DNA of 64,000 nt from contig JAPYMA010000312.1 in the NCBI GenBank assembly GCA_035041965.1, positions 1 through 64,000 of the forward strand. The letters run 5' to 3'. The notes below the pieces were generated by a model, which saw only the letters and a program-made list of their open reading frames with translations, made no database searches and was not told where the DNA came from. The stretch comes from Anisakis pegreffii. Its lineage: Eukaryota > Nematoda > Chromadorea > Rhabditida > Anisakidae. Within the stretch, counting starts at the first letter, position 1; every line of letters begins with the position of its first letter. The position numbers and the translations under genes were made by a program. Shown in pieces: positions 23,643-33,347 of the stretch.

Positions 23643-24194
23643 ATGCAAAAATCTAAATCGCGTTCAAGTACAGCGTCAATGCTGAGATCACCGTTGAAGT
23701 CGATGACATTCCAGAATTCAAGTGATCACCAAAGACAGCTGAATATGACCATGAATGATGGCGAAGTAATTGTTGTTCGTCTCGGTGGTAAGTCCCACTT
23801 GATTTCAGCAATTCAAGCGTATCTCCATCATTTCATCCATCACCTTTGAGAGTTCCACGGCAAAAACCCGGATAAATTTGGACATTGGAGGCAATTGATC
23901 AAATTTCGCATATTATAACTGAAATGAACAAGTTTCTGGTAATTTCAAAGTGATTCGTAACATCACAGAAAAGGAGCATTGCAAACGTTTATCAGTAGAT
24001 ATTAGTGAGTGAAGAAAATTCACGTCAAATGTTGCACAAATGAATGAAATTAATTAATTATTTTGATTAGTCAATCGAAATTATTTATTTCAGAACAGGG
24101 AAAGCATATTGTAATAGTCAATGAGAATAACGGTTCGCTTGTAAATGTCCATTCAGAAGCGAATTGGTCATCATCTTCAAACGGCCAACTATGA
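23643..24194 (+). CDS. Candidate two-exon small protein, about 81 aa
   Basis: Exon 1, 23643-23787, begins MQKSKSRSSTASML, is Ser/Arg-rich at first, reads on to a VIVVRLG strand and stops at G|GTAAGT (phase 1). Exon 2, 24094-24194, follows TTATTTCAG in the matching phase, continues EQGKHIVIVNENNGSL and ends at TGA. The exon join makes two adjacent beta-like strands (GEVIVVRLG and KHIVIVNEN), a sensible protein boundary. No domain is recognised and I cannot assign a role. A TGATTTCAG at about 23811 could be an alternative acceptor. Confidence 0.5.
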
Positions 24195-25127
24195 TTCAAG
24201 TGTCCAATTGTAGAAACACTGAAAATACAATCCTTATGAGATTTTTCTCAGCAGTGGGATTTGATTGTTAGCATGGTCATTTAATTCAAATGAGCGATCG
24301 ATTGCACTTCTGAAATAAGATAAATTTTTGGGACATCCGGTATACGATCTGCATACTTTTTGCTAAAGTAATTACAATGAATGAACGACAGGAACGGAAA
24401 GCAGATGCTCAGCTACCAGATATTCTGCAGTCAAATCTTTGAATTGTGTCGTTTCATTTTGCTTTCAGATGGGATTCCAAATTTGCCTGAAAAATGGTCC
24501 AAATGGTTTACGTTGGTTTACGAATGGTTTATAAATGGTGTACGAATGGTTTACGTTTGAAATACATAATCTGCAAACTTAGTATTAAAGCCTGGGCATT
24601 TTTATTATTAAGGTGCTTTACTGCGAATTGTTTCATCAGATTGAAAGTATTTCAGTGAATGTTTCATTCAAATTCAAATGTAACGCATACTATGGTATAT
24701 TAATTTGTCCCATCAAAAATGTGAACTTTGCTCGATTCATAAAACGTTGTCAATGAGTGATGATGACTATCAAGAACGGTTTAAAGAGAAGTGTGCATGA
24801 TGCTGTGCTTATCTAATGATAAGGCATGTTACTGATTAATGAATAAAATGTTCGACAAATACGATGCATTGTTTATAATTGACAACGATTGTTGACATGG
24901 CCAAGTCATCAACTGCTTCTGATTGTAAGGCCCATTAGAGAATCTACTGAACCAAATGGCTGCCTCAGCAAAACAATTTGATGGGTGCGGAAAATTATTA
25001 AGCCATTATTCAAGCATCGTTCATACATTCAAATCCCTCTTGCTCATCAGATAACAGTGGTTTCATACAAATGTCAACATCATACAATCTACGCAATTAT
25101 ATACAGTCATTTATCTACTATGTTACG
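24195..25127. other. Intergenic, no gene seen
   Basis: AT-rich sequence without a supported gene. A short motif, ATGGTTTACG, is repeated several times around 24500-24555. Confidence 0.4.
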
Positions 25128-25200
25128 GCCGGATTAGCTCAGTGGTTAGAGCGTCTGTCTTGTAAACAGAAGGTCGCAGGTTCGATCCCCGCATTCGGCA
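25128..25200 (+). tRNA. tRNA-Thr (anticodon TGT)
   Basis: A 73-nt cloverleaf with no intron. The acceptor stem GCCGGAT pairs with ATTCGGC (one G-U), the D arm is GCTC/GAGC, the anticodon stem TCTGT/ACAGA encloses loop CTTGTAA, giving anticodon TGT, which reads ACA (threonine). Box A (TAGCTCAGTGG) and box B (GGTTCGATCCC) match the internal pol III promoter. A TTTT run at 25206-25209 is a plausible pol III terminator. The T stem (GCAGG/CCCGC) has one A-C mismatch at its third pair. CCA is not encoded, as usual in eukaryotes. Confidence 0.97.
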
Positions 25201-27376
25201 GTCTCTTTTATCAGCAAAAAGAGTCGAGATGTGAATATTGGCGACGGATACAGATAACTTTTAACGCCGTTGCAGAAAGTTTACAAAGAAATCTTATTCT
25301 TCATCGGATTTTCGAATGGATGTTCTTAGATACTGTGGATTTTCATCGACTTCGCATTGCAATTTTCACTAATTTTCATCACTGCAGGTTTTCGTCAGAA
25401 TTTTTGGATACCCGATAACAACAGTTGGAGTTTGAAAAAAAAACAGACTTTGAGATGTTGAAAACAAATGAGTTAATCGGACGTTTTTGAACTTTCACAT
25501 TGTAACAAACGTCATACTTCTTGAAATTGTCAAACGTTTTACGGTGATATCGAGGCGATCGCGAAAAATTGTCGATTCGAGAGAAGAATGCGCAATGCGT
25601 CGATAAACGTTGCATATTTCAACATTTTGCAACAATATCTATCTTCTTCGCGTCTTCATTATAATTCTATGTGTCAATTTTTGAGAAGAAGTTTGCTTGC
25701 TATTATATGGCAAAAATTTATGATAGTACTTGTTATTTGTATGAAGCACCCTCGTGTTAGCTTTCCAGCTAGTTTATTCGAGCACAACACGATGCTGATA
25801 ATAATTCTCGAGCGCATTATTTGATAAGGTTTGCTCGTTATTGCTCTTTTTCTCGTACTTGAGCATTGTTGTTATCAAGCATGAACACTGCCGCATTTCC
25901 TAATATGCCAGCAGCAATGTGTTTCGCTGTTATTCTGGGTCGTAAAAAGACAAATTTTTAAGCCATGAAATTATGGCGTGATCTTTGCGTCGTGAATGTG
26001 ACTAGTAAAGGTGATGTGATGAGCGATAAAAATTTATGTATACCTCTGAATAGGTTCTAACCATTTGCACAACACGTTAGCAATCGAGAACGAACGAAGT
26101 TTAACTTGAACACAGCAGCAAAACATTATTATGCTTCATTAATACATCGCATCTGTTATCATTTTCCGTGAATCATACCGTGCAAATGCAACGAAATCAA
26201 AACACAAATCACATGTATTTTCGTTCATGTCGTAACCTTGCAGATTTTTGTTACGACGCAGCAAGAGGTTCAGAGCAAGAACAAGCATCGCGCTGGGTTG
26301 TTCGGGTAAATCATCACACTTTTAATGGGCGTTTTTCACTGATCCGACAAATGCATATTTATATATTCTGAAATACTCGGAGTTTCTGGATTTTCGAATC
26401 GCAAATTCATCTGATACTCAGCCCAGAAATTCTTCATTTCAACAAGTAGATGCGAGTCACTTGATACGAAAGCTTTTTCTTCTTCTCGATGAACGTTTCT
26501 TTAGTTGTACTGATGAGAGCACCAACGTTTGATTGAACAATTGTTTTGATCAATTCCGATCAATTGTTTGGAATCTGGAATGTTTTCATTGATAATGCGA
26601 GTGAGTCGAAGTGATAAGAGTGCGACGAATATTTGCTTAACGATACGAATCGTCAACCACAATGCACCTACTTAAATGGAACGAACGCCGAAGTGGATTC
26701 AGATCTCAACGTTCGAGTATGATATTTGTTTGCGATGATGACGTTTCTCTTCATTTCAATACCATTCATGAACCATTCGAATTCGATGACTTGTTCTGTA
26801 TTTTGGACGTTCTGATCGCAGAATATCTGGAGCCTTCCTTAGATAGCGCAAGAAAAATAATTGTTGTTCGTTTTCGGCAACTGACGAACAAATTTCCCTT
26901 CGATTCTATGCGATTTAAAAATGAGATTAATTGAATTCGAAAAATCAACTGATATTTCTTGGTTCGTTTGAATTTTGACTGAGATCAGCTGCACTCTCAT
27001 TGGGAGCGGAGAGATACGAGAAATTGTACGAGTTCATCTCGAACGAAATACTATTGATTCCCACTCTGAAATTGTATCACCCACTCGATTTATTTAAAAG
27101 ATAGTCTGTGACACTCTTAAGCAGCAACTGCATCGAAAGATCATGATGCCGTAGGAATTAAAGAAATACGATTATTCCCACCAGGCTTTAGCTCATTTCT
27201 CGCCAGGCTCATTTCATTGAATTTCAATTTGCTGTTGACTATCAATATAACTGGAGCAATTCAGTTGTCCCTCCAAAGTCTATAGTTGGTTCAATTCTAC
27301 TGTTGCTCTACAAGTTTGAAGATACGCATTGCTGAAAGGCATGTTCACATTGAATCACGTGAATCATTTCAGAACG
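25201..27376. other. Intergenic, upstream of the carboxypeptidase gene
   Basis: No gene can be supported. A 90-codon plus-strand frame at 26662-26934 has a matching antisense frame and no recognised domain. This interval should hold the promoter of the carboxypeptidase homologue, but I see no clear TATA or known element. Confidence 0.35.
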
Positions 27377-30300
27377 ATGCATTGGTCAGTATTCGTGTTC
27401 GTTTCAATTTATGTCCATCAGGCTGCATCCGTGGTTTTTCCGTGGACCAGATCTATAAGACCACTAAACAATGGGTTCGACTGTTATCATTTCGACGTTT
27501 TTTTGTACCTTCTTCTGAGAATGTTTTAGGCAAGCAAGCATCGCCAAAAGATGTTCATGCGCTGTCAATATTTAACTCCGAACTTCGGGATATTGGGGTA
27601 TCCAAATTTGGTGTATTTCAAATGATTATTTTGGCCGAAAGTTCGCAAACGTGTGAATTTTTTAAGGCTGAAACATTGATAATAACACTATCTGAGGAGA
27701 ACAGAAAATATTCAGTTGCGTTCTTCGTTTTTACGATCGATCAAATTTTCTCATTGAAATGATCAGCTGGCTTTCTAGATTGCGAAAAATTTTTTCAAAT
27801 TCAACGGCAGTGATACGCAGAACTCATCCAAAATGTTATTCAGCGTGATTAGAACACTGAAATTCGGAGAGTCCTTGAGTTGTTGAAGTTCTGCGGCGAT
27901 GAACCAGAAAGCAATTGGATTTTAGTGATCCAGTAATGCGTGTCTACCTTGGAAATGGAAACTTCAATAGAGTATTGGACGGTTTCGTAGGCAAAATGAC
28001 AAATCCTAATGATCAGATTTTGTTCGGTTCGAAAGAGGGAAAGTCACTGTACATGGGAGTTGATGCACGAAGCCAGAGAAACGTCCTTGAACATCTTAAA
28101 CGCGAAGGATTCTCTCATTCGATCTTACGAAACCTCATTCAAAAGTTAGTGTAACATTCAGTTGATGGGTGTGGTGAAACATTCAGTTCATTCAATTCAG
28201 AATTACTTTCGCGAATCGAAACTAATCGAGTTTGAGATCTGAAAGGGTGGCAATAACTCGAAAACGCCAAAATCAAACGCTTTCAATGAATTTTGTTGCC
28301 CGCAATGAATGTGAGCTCACCGTTAGACTGATTATTCGTTATGCGGAAAGACTGCCTCGTTAGATGCGTTTTCAAAATGGTTTTGATCAAAACTCTTGAA
28401 ATACTGCAGTGACCTGAGAGAGAGCCTTAGCAGTGAACGTGGTCGCTTCAAATGTGCTCAAGAGCCACAAAATATCGACACGGCCAGCTATCATCGATTC
28501 GAAGAAGTACGAATATTTTCATTTCTTACAATTAGCCAAACTCAACAAATGCATTTTCAAAAAACGTAATGTATGCTACGCAAATATAGTGAAACAACGG
28601 TATATGGCGAAAGCAAACAACACATACGTAATTCATTGCTCGTGATATTTAACACTGAGTCTTGCCACTTCTTCAGATCGAATGCTACCTGATAGCTGTT
28701 CAAAAGAAGTACCCACGATCAACTGAACTCATAGAAATCGGAACTTCATTCCATGGACGTAGTCTCACTGCCATTAAGGTTTTCGAAAACTTTTATGTTT
28801 CAGAGAAAAAGTTTCTTTATTTTTTAGAGAAAGAGAGAATCATTTCATGATTAGATTAATTAATCATTATATGACCATCTTTTGAGTTGAGAGAATCGTC
28901 ACCACAACGGTTTGCAGATATCTGATGGTACTGACAACAAGAAAATTGCGGCTTTCATAAACGCCGGAATGCACGCTGATCAGTGGATATCACCCGCATC
29001 GGCTGTGTATGCCATCAACGAAGTTAGTCACCACTTACATGCACATCATTTCAACGGGTGTTTGCTTAATCAAGCGATTACTTCTAAAGTTGTAAATGGG
29101 ATTGTAATCGATTTCATATTGAAATGATCTCAAAGCAGAGCAACACTTTATAATGACTCCAATAGATGACAGAGAATGCGAGCAAGTATCGAGATATTCT
29201 CTCACAAATGGATGTCTACGTGATGCCAGTGAACAATCCGGATGGTTATCGGCACTCGTGGGATTCAATGCCAATCTGGACGAAGACACGCAGTGGACCG
29301 TACCACTTATCGTGTCGTGGAGTCGATTTGAATCGCAATTGGGATATTGATTGGAAAGGTATTCCTTAAATTTGCTTCTATTTTTCTTTCCCATTAATAT
29401 TTCACTTCACAATTCATCACTGAATCATGAAATATATGGTAGTGGATGGATCTTAGATGGCTTAATTGATCTTTGTGGGGCAAGTGGTGAAATGTCAATT
29501 TGGTAAATGGAAGGAAAGTGGAAAGAGAGGAAGCAGGTGAAAATGGCGAATCAGTGTGGTGAATATCAATACGAAATTATCATTTCAACAATTTTTCTCA
29601 ACTTAAATTGGGTGTTTAAGATGAGGTAACGGCGACATCGTGTCTCAACGAATATCCTGGTCCAGTAGCCTTCTCCGAGCCTGAATCGCGTGCACTTGCC
29701 GAGTTCCTTCAGGACAACAACGACACAATTCGAGTGTTCATCGATATTCACTCTCACGGAACTGCTGTACTATATCCATTTGCAAATACAGATCGCATGC
29801 CGTCAAATATAAACGCACTGGTCAGATATTTGTTCTGATGATTATATACAGCATTCATCCTCGTTAACTATCAGCTTCATCAGATTTTCATCAGAAGGCT
29901 GTAGAGATAGATCACTAAACTGAATTTTGTTACCTATTTTGTTTCTTGCAGCTGGCGCATACCTACAAAAGATATAAATGTGTCAATTTTACAATTTTCA
30001 ATAACCGCTTTGTGTACGTAACATTATTCTTGATCACCTGATTATCACATCTACATCGTTCTCTTAAAGCAGTGGATGTTCTATTTCAACCGTTTCAATC
30101 CTCAATTGAAATATCAATGTATTCGAAAACAACAGTATATCTGCGTATAATCTTGAGACTAAACAAATTTAAAACGCTGAAGAGTTTGGCATCTAATTAG
30201 TTGTTCAAGTAGATTTATCTGCAGAAAGTTGGTGCCGAAAGAGCTGCGAAAGCAATGAAAAGTGTCAATGGTACGGAATTTGCTCAAGCATCAGTCGGTG

Positions 30301-30698
30301 CATGGATGGACGAGAAGACGGGCGGTATGGCAATCGATTACGCCAAGCAGAGCCTGAACATTGAACACGCTTATGCGATTCACTTGAGACCAGCTCGTGC
30401 ACAACCTCAAAACGGGTTCTTTTCTAAATAAATTTCTCTTTTCCAACCCAACTATTACAGATCTAATCCTAAATGCACACTGTGCAAATGTAATGTATGA
30501 AATTATTACTAAGCAAGTTGGAGATCGTAACAATGTTTGGGTTATTTTGTGTGAATTTTTAATTGTTCACAAACCTTCAGAGTTGATGTTCCTTCGCTGG
30601 CTGTGAACAAGATTCGAGTGGCATCCCAGGAGGGTTGGGCCGGTGTTTCGGCCTTGCTCAGATACGTTGCGTCCGAGTCGAATGGTCAGAAATCGTGA
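27377..30698 (+). CDS. M14 zinc-carboxypeptidase homologue, probably catalytically dead
   Basis: Nine exons: about 27377-27441 (3' edge uncertain), 27926-28144, 28431-28506, 28677-28778, 28918-29022, 29166-29358, 29621-29820, 30225-30415, 30581-30698. All phases close, giving about 422 aa, normal for a secreted procarboxypeptidase. Order: signal peptide (MHWSVFVFVSIYVHQAAS), propeptide (MRVYLGNGNF to IQN), then catalytic-type domain with SYHRFEEIE, IGTSFHGRSL, MPVNNPDGY, WTKTRS, GVDLNRNWD, FSEPE and DIHSHG. In bovine carboxypeptidase A numbering, His69, Arg127, Asn144, Arg145 and His196 are kept. The zinc ligand Glu72 is Gln (HADQW) and the catalytic Glu270 is His (IHLRP). The fold is likely kept and catalysis lost, as reported for the nematode cuticle protein SURO-1; orthology with it is only a guess. 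The exon 1 donor is weak, and the start was chosen because it gives a signal peptide. Confidence 0.93.
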
Positions 30699-32441
30699 AG
30701 AACGTAGAGCGCCGAACGATTCCCATCCACCGATTGACCAACACTGATGCGGCCTCATTGAATGCGAAAATTCCATACATTTTAAAAATTCACAATTTGT
30801 CAGTGAATTCACTATTTGGGCAACTAAGACTAAACCATCCTTATATCTTATATTCTCCAGCATATTTGTTGTGAGAAGAAAACTTTGCTTGTTGTTGTAT
30901 TCGAATTTCATTCTTATTTTGATTTCATTTTCATACGTATTCCGTAATTAATTAGATTCAACTTCTTTTGATGTAGTCTTGTATAATTGTTAGTTTATGT
31001 GTTCTACCATATAAAATATATCATTAAACTGTTTTTGTTGTTGTTGGTTGGTTTGTGATGTAGCTGACGAGCTTCGATGAAGTTCTCATCGCTATCTGAT
31101 ATGATAGATAGCATGCTTGATGTAGATGTTTTCGAATTTACAGTTTTGTGTTCATTCACACAAACACACACATTTATTTGTCATATCATACGTTGAATAA
31201 AGTAATTATTACTGTGTTCAAGTGCAAGTAACTGATGCAATTCCTATCAGCGACAGTAACTAATATCGTGGCACCACAATTCCTAATCTGCTGTTTAATC
31301 GTCGTCTTATGATAGTATCGAAACGCTAGAGGGGACTCCTTGGTGAGGGATGTAAGTAGTTGCGCTTAATGGCGTGATTGTTGAGTGATGAATTTCATGT
31401 GATGAACAGCCATCGATCGACATTTTTGCCAAATATTATCGCAGAATAGGCAAATAACAGATTAGAAACGATAGAGGCATTCACAGAAACGAACGAACGA
31501 GATGCACCAACACTTCAGTTCAGTACACAACGGTTGAGACAATACCAATTCTATGAATTTGTTTCTCATATCAGTTTTTGAATTGTTCTTTGAAGCGCAT
31601 GCAAATAATTACCAAAATGAAACGGTCACAATGCGTTTCGTGTTTCTTTCATGATGAAATCATGGTGAATATTTTATTGAACAGAATTTTTAGTGTACAA
31701 TCTTGAACTGCTGACGACTCACAATCAGTTTGAATTCAGTTTTGATCTAAGCAATGATCCATCCCCTTCGCTCCATAATCTTAATTTGTGGTACAACGAG
31801 CGCGAGAAATTCACTGGAATAAAGTCGCGGAATAAAGTGTGATCATAAAACTTTCTAGAAATAGTCAGCCATAGTATGACCAAGCACAAGCTTTATTCGA
31901 AATTTTGACGGCGAACTTGATTAGCTGTGTGCTCTATCTGCTTGGCATTCCTTACTGTGGAATTCCTTGAAGTACTTATGGCGAAAAATATTTGCATTTT
32001 TGACAACACTGTACACTGTTCTCGACTGATTTTTACATGCGATTGAATGGAGCAATTCCATCGTTGATACTCTCAGCTGAATGTGTCATGACTGAAGTGT
32101 TATCTCACCATATTCTATCAATGAAAACTATATGATATTTTTCGTTGCTAATCAATTCAGTGGTGAATACCGTTGAGAAGTCAGTCATATGTAAAAGTGC
32201 GTTCGATTAAGCATTTGTTTTGACATCGTTTACTTATCGCATTATACACCGACCCATCATCCATCATACGATACAGTTTAAATGACATTGTCAAACGCTG
32301 GAGCAATTCGAAGGAGCACTCTTAATGTTCGAAAATGAATGTAGACAAACTCGTGACCAACAAGAACAGCTTTTTTTCTGTGATTTTAAGCAGTGCGCTA
32401 TTGAAACAATCGTGTTTGTTTAGAGTACTTCCAAATAGTAA
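30699..32441. other. Carboxypeptidase 3' flank and intergenic DNA
   Basis: No further exon is evident. The nearest good polyadenylation signal on the plus strand is AATAAA at 31196-31201, about 500 nt past the stop. The stretch ends at the Merlin target-site duplication. Confidence 0.4.
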
Positions 32442-32449
32442 CACTAAAG

Positions 32450-32506
32450 GGCACTCTTGTCATTGTGCTGAAAACGTTAACAGTGAGCAAAAATTTTTCT
32501 AAGTCC
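32450..32506 (+). repeat. Merlin left terminal inverted repeat
   Basis: Begins GGCACTCTTG and ends TCTAAGTCC. It pairs with 33287-33345 except for one substitution near the inner end and a 2-nt gap around AAAACG. The left target duplication, CACTAAAG, is at 32442-32449. Confidence 0.92.
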
Positions 32507-32683
32507 GAAAGAGAGAGCTCTCTCATCTCACTTTTCTGTCTGCTTCCATTACAAAGATCGCTTGTATCGCTCACCATATCCGTCTGATGGCTGAGAGAGT
32601 TTTTTTAATGGAGACGATGGAGAGACAGAGATAACGACAAATTGGAGATAGTGTGAACGCTATAGAATGCGACAGAATTATCA

Positions 32684-33040
32684 GTGATTACGTATACTCG
32701 AAAAGCATCATTCTATTGTTTCACGAATAAAATTTTGCCAGGCACCAGCATTATGTCCGGTCTATGGTCGGCATATGGTGGTATCGAACATTTGTCACTG
32801 AAATACCATCATCAGACAGTGAACCACTCGAAACATTTCGTGGATCCCGACACTGGGGCATGTACAAACGGAGTGGAGTCGATGTGGCAAAAGTTCAAAA
32901 TGAAGCACAAATCCAGGTTTGGCACTGATCGCGGATTATTGGCGAGCTACGTGGAGGAGTTCGTTTGGAAAAAAGAATTTGGAGGGGAAGACTGCTTGTA
33001 CAACTTGTGGAAGCAGATCGCAGAAATGTACCCCATATAA
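32684..33040 (+). pseudogene. Merlin transposase C-terminal fragment (DDE, ISXO2-like)
   Basis: About 118 codons. The conserved block W.AY..(I)EH......VNHSKHFVDP is followed by GACTNGVESMW, the family's H/C-T-N-x-(I/V)-E signature with the third catalytic residue, Glu. The second catalytic Asp, expected in an S-D-x-W motif, is Gly here (MSGLW). The N-terminal half with the first Asp and any DNA-binding domain is absent, so it is not a functional transposase. The first in-frame ATG is not meaningful because the frame is truncated. Confidence 0.85.
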
Positions 33041-33286
33041 AATGGAGCAAGAACAGTGGACCTTAAACCCAACGGCCCTCTTTAGGGCCACCAAAACCAT
33101 AAACCAAAATTTATGTCATAACGTTCACCTTAATACATTCGCCAGAAGAAATAATGCAGCCGAGCAGACGCGTAATGAAAAGGTAGTACGACGCAAATGA
33201 GAGAGAGAGACCGAGACGGAGTACAACAAAAGAGAGATACGATGTAATCAATGGACGCAGACAGTGGCCTTCATATGAGAGATCTT

Positions 33287-33345
33287 GGACTTGGAAAAAT
33301 TTTTGCTCACTGTTAACGTTTCGTCAGCACAATGACAAGAGTGCC
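33287..33345 (-). repeat. Merlin right terminal inverted repeat
   Basis: The mirror copy of the left repeat, ending AAGAGTGCC at 33345 and followed directly by the right target duplication CACTAAAG (33346-33353). That duplication contains the complement of the bbs-8 stop codon. Confidence 0.92.
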
Positions 33346-33347
33346 CA

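Larger units (their letters stand above)
32450..33345 (+). mobile_element. Merlin-type DNA transposon, internally deleted copy (896 bp)
   Basis: Terminal inverted repeats 32450-32506 and 33287-33345 match over nearly 58 bp (one mismatch and a 2-nt gap), and both ends start GGCACTCTTGTCATTGTGCT. The direct repeat CACTAAAG flanks the element at 32442-32449 and 33346-33353. An 8-9 bp duplication and an IS1016/ISXO2-like transposase are the hallmarks of the Merlin superfamily. The nearly identical repeats suggest a fairly recent insertion. The interior codes only for the C-terminal part of a transposase, so this copy depends on enzyme made elsewhere. GA-rich tracts lie just inside both ends. Confidence 0.92.

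Noticed and set aside
27286..27762. 158-codon plus-strand open frame, the longest in the window
   Set aside because: It overlaps the signal-peptide exon of the carboxypeptidase in another frame, has no recognisable domain, and its composition looks like unconstrained translation.
29944..30020. Possible extra carboxypeptidase exon after TTTCTTGCAG (LAHTYKRYK)
   Set aside because: The M14 alignment runs directly from 29820 to 30225 with the right spacing and phase, and no usable donor follows this stretch.
31140..31175. CA-rich string as a telomere or CRISPR-like repeat
   Set aside because: Simple CA-rich low-complexity sequence only; no spacer structure. No CRISPR array is expected or seen in this animal DNA.
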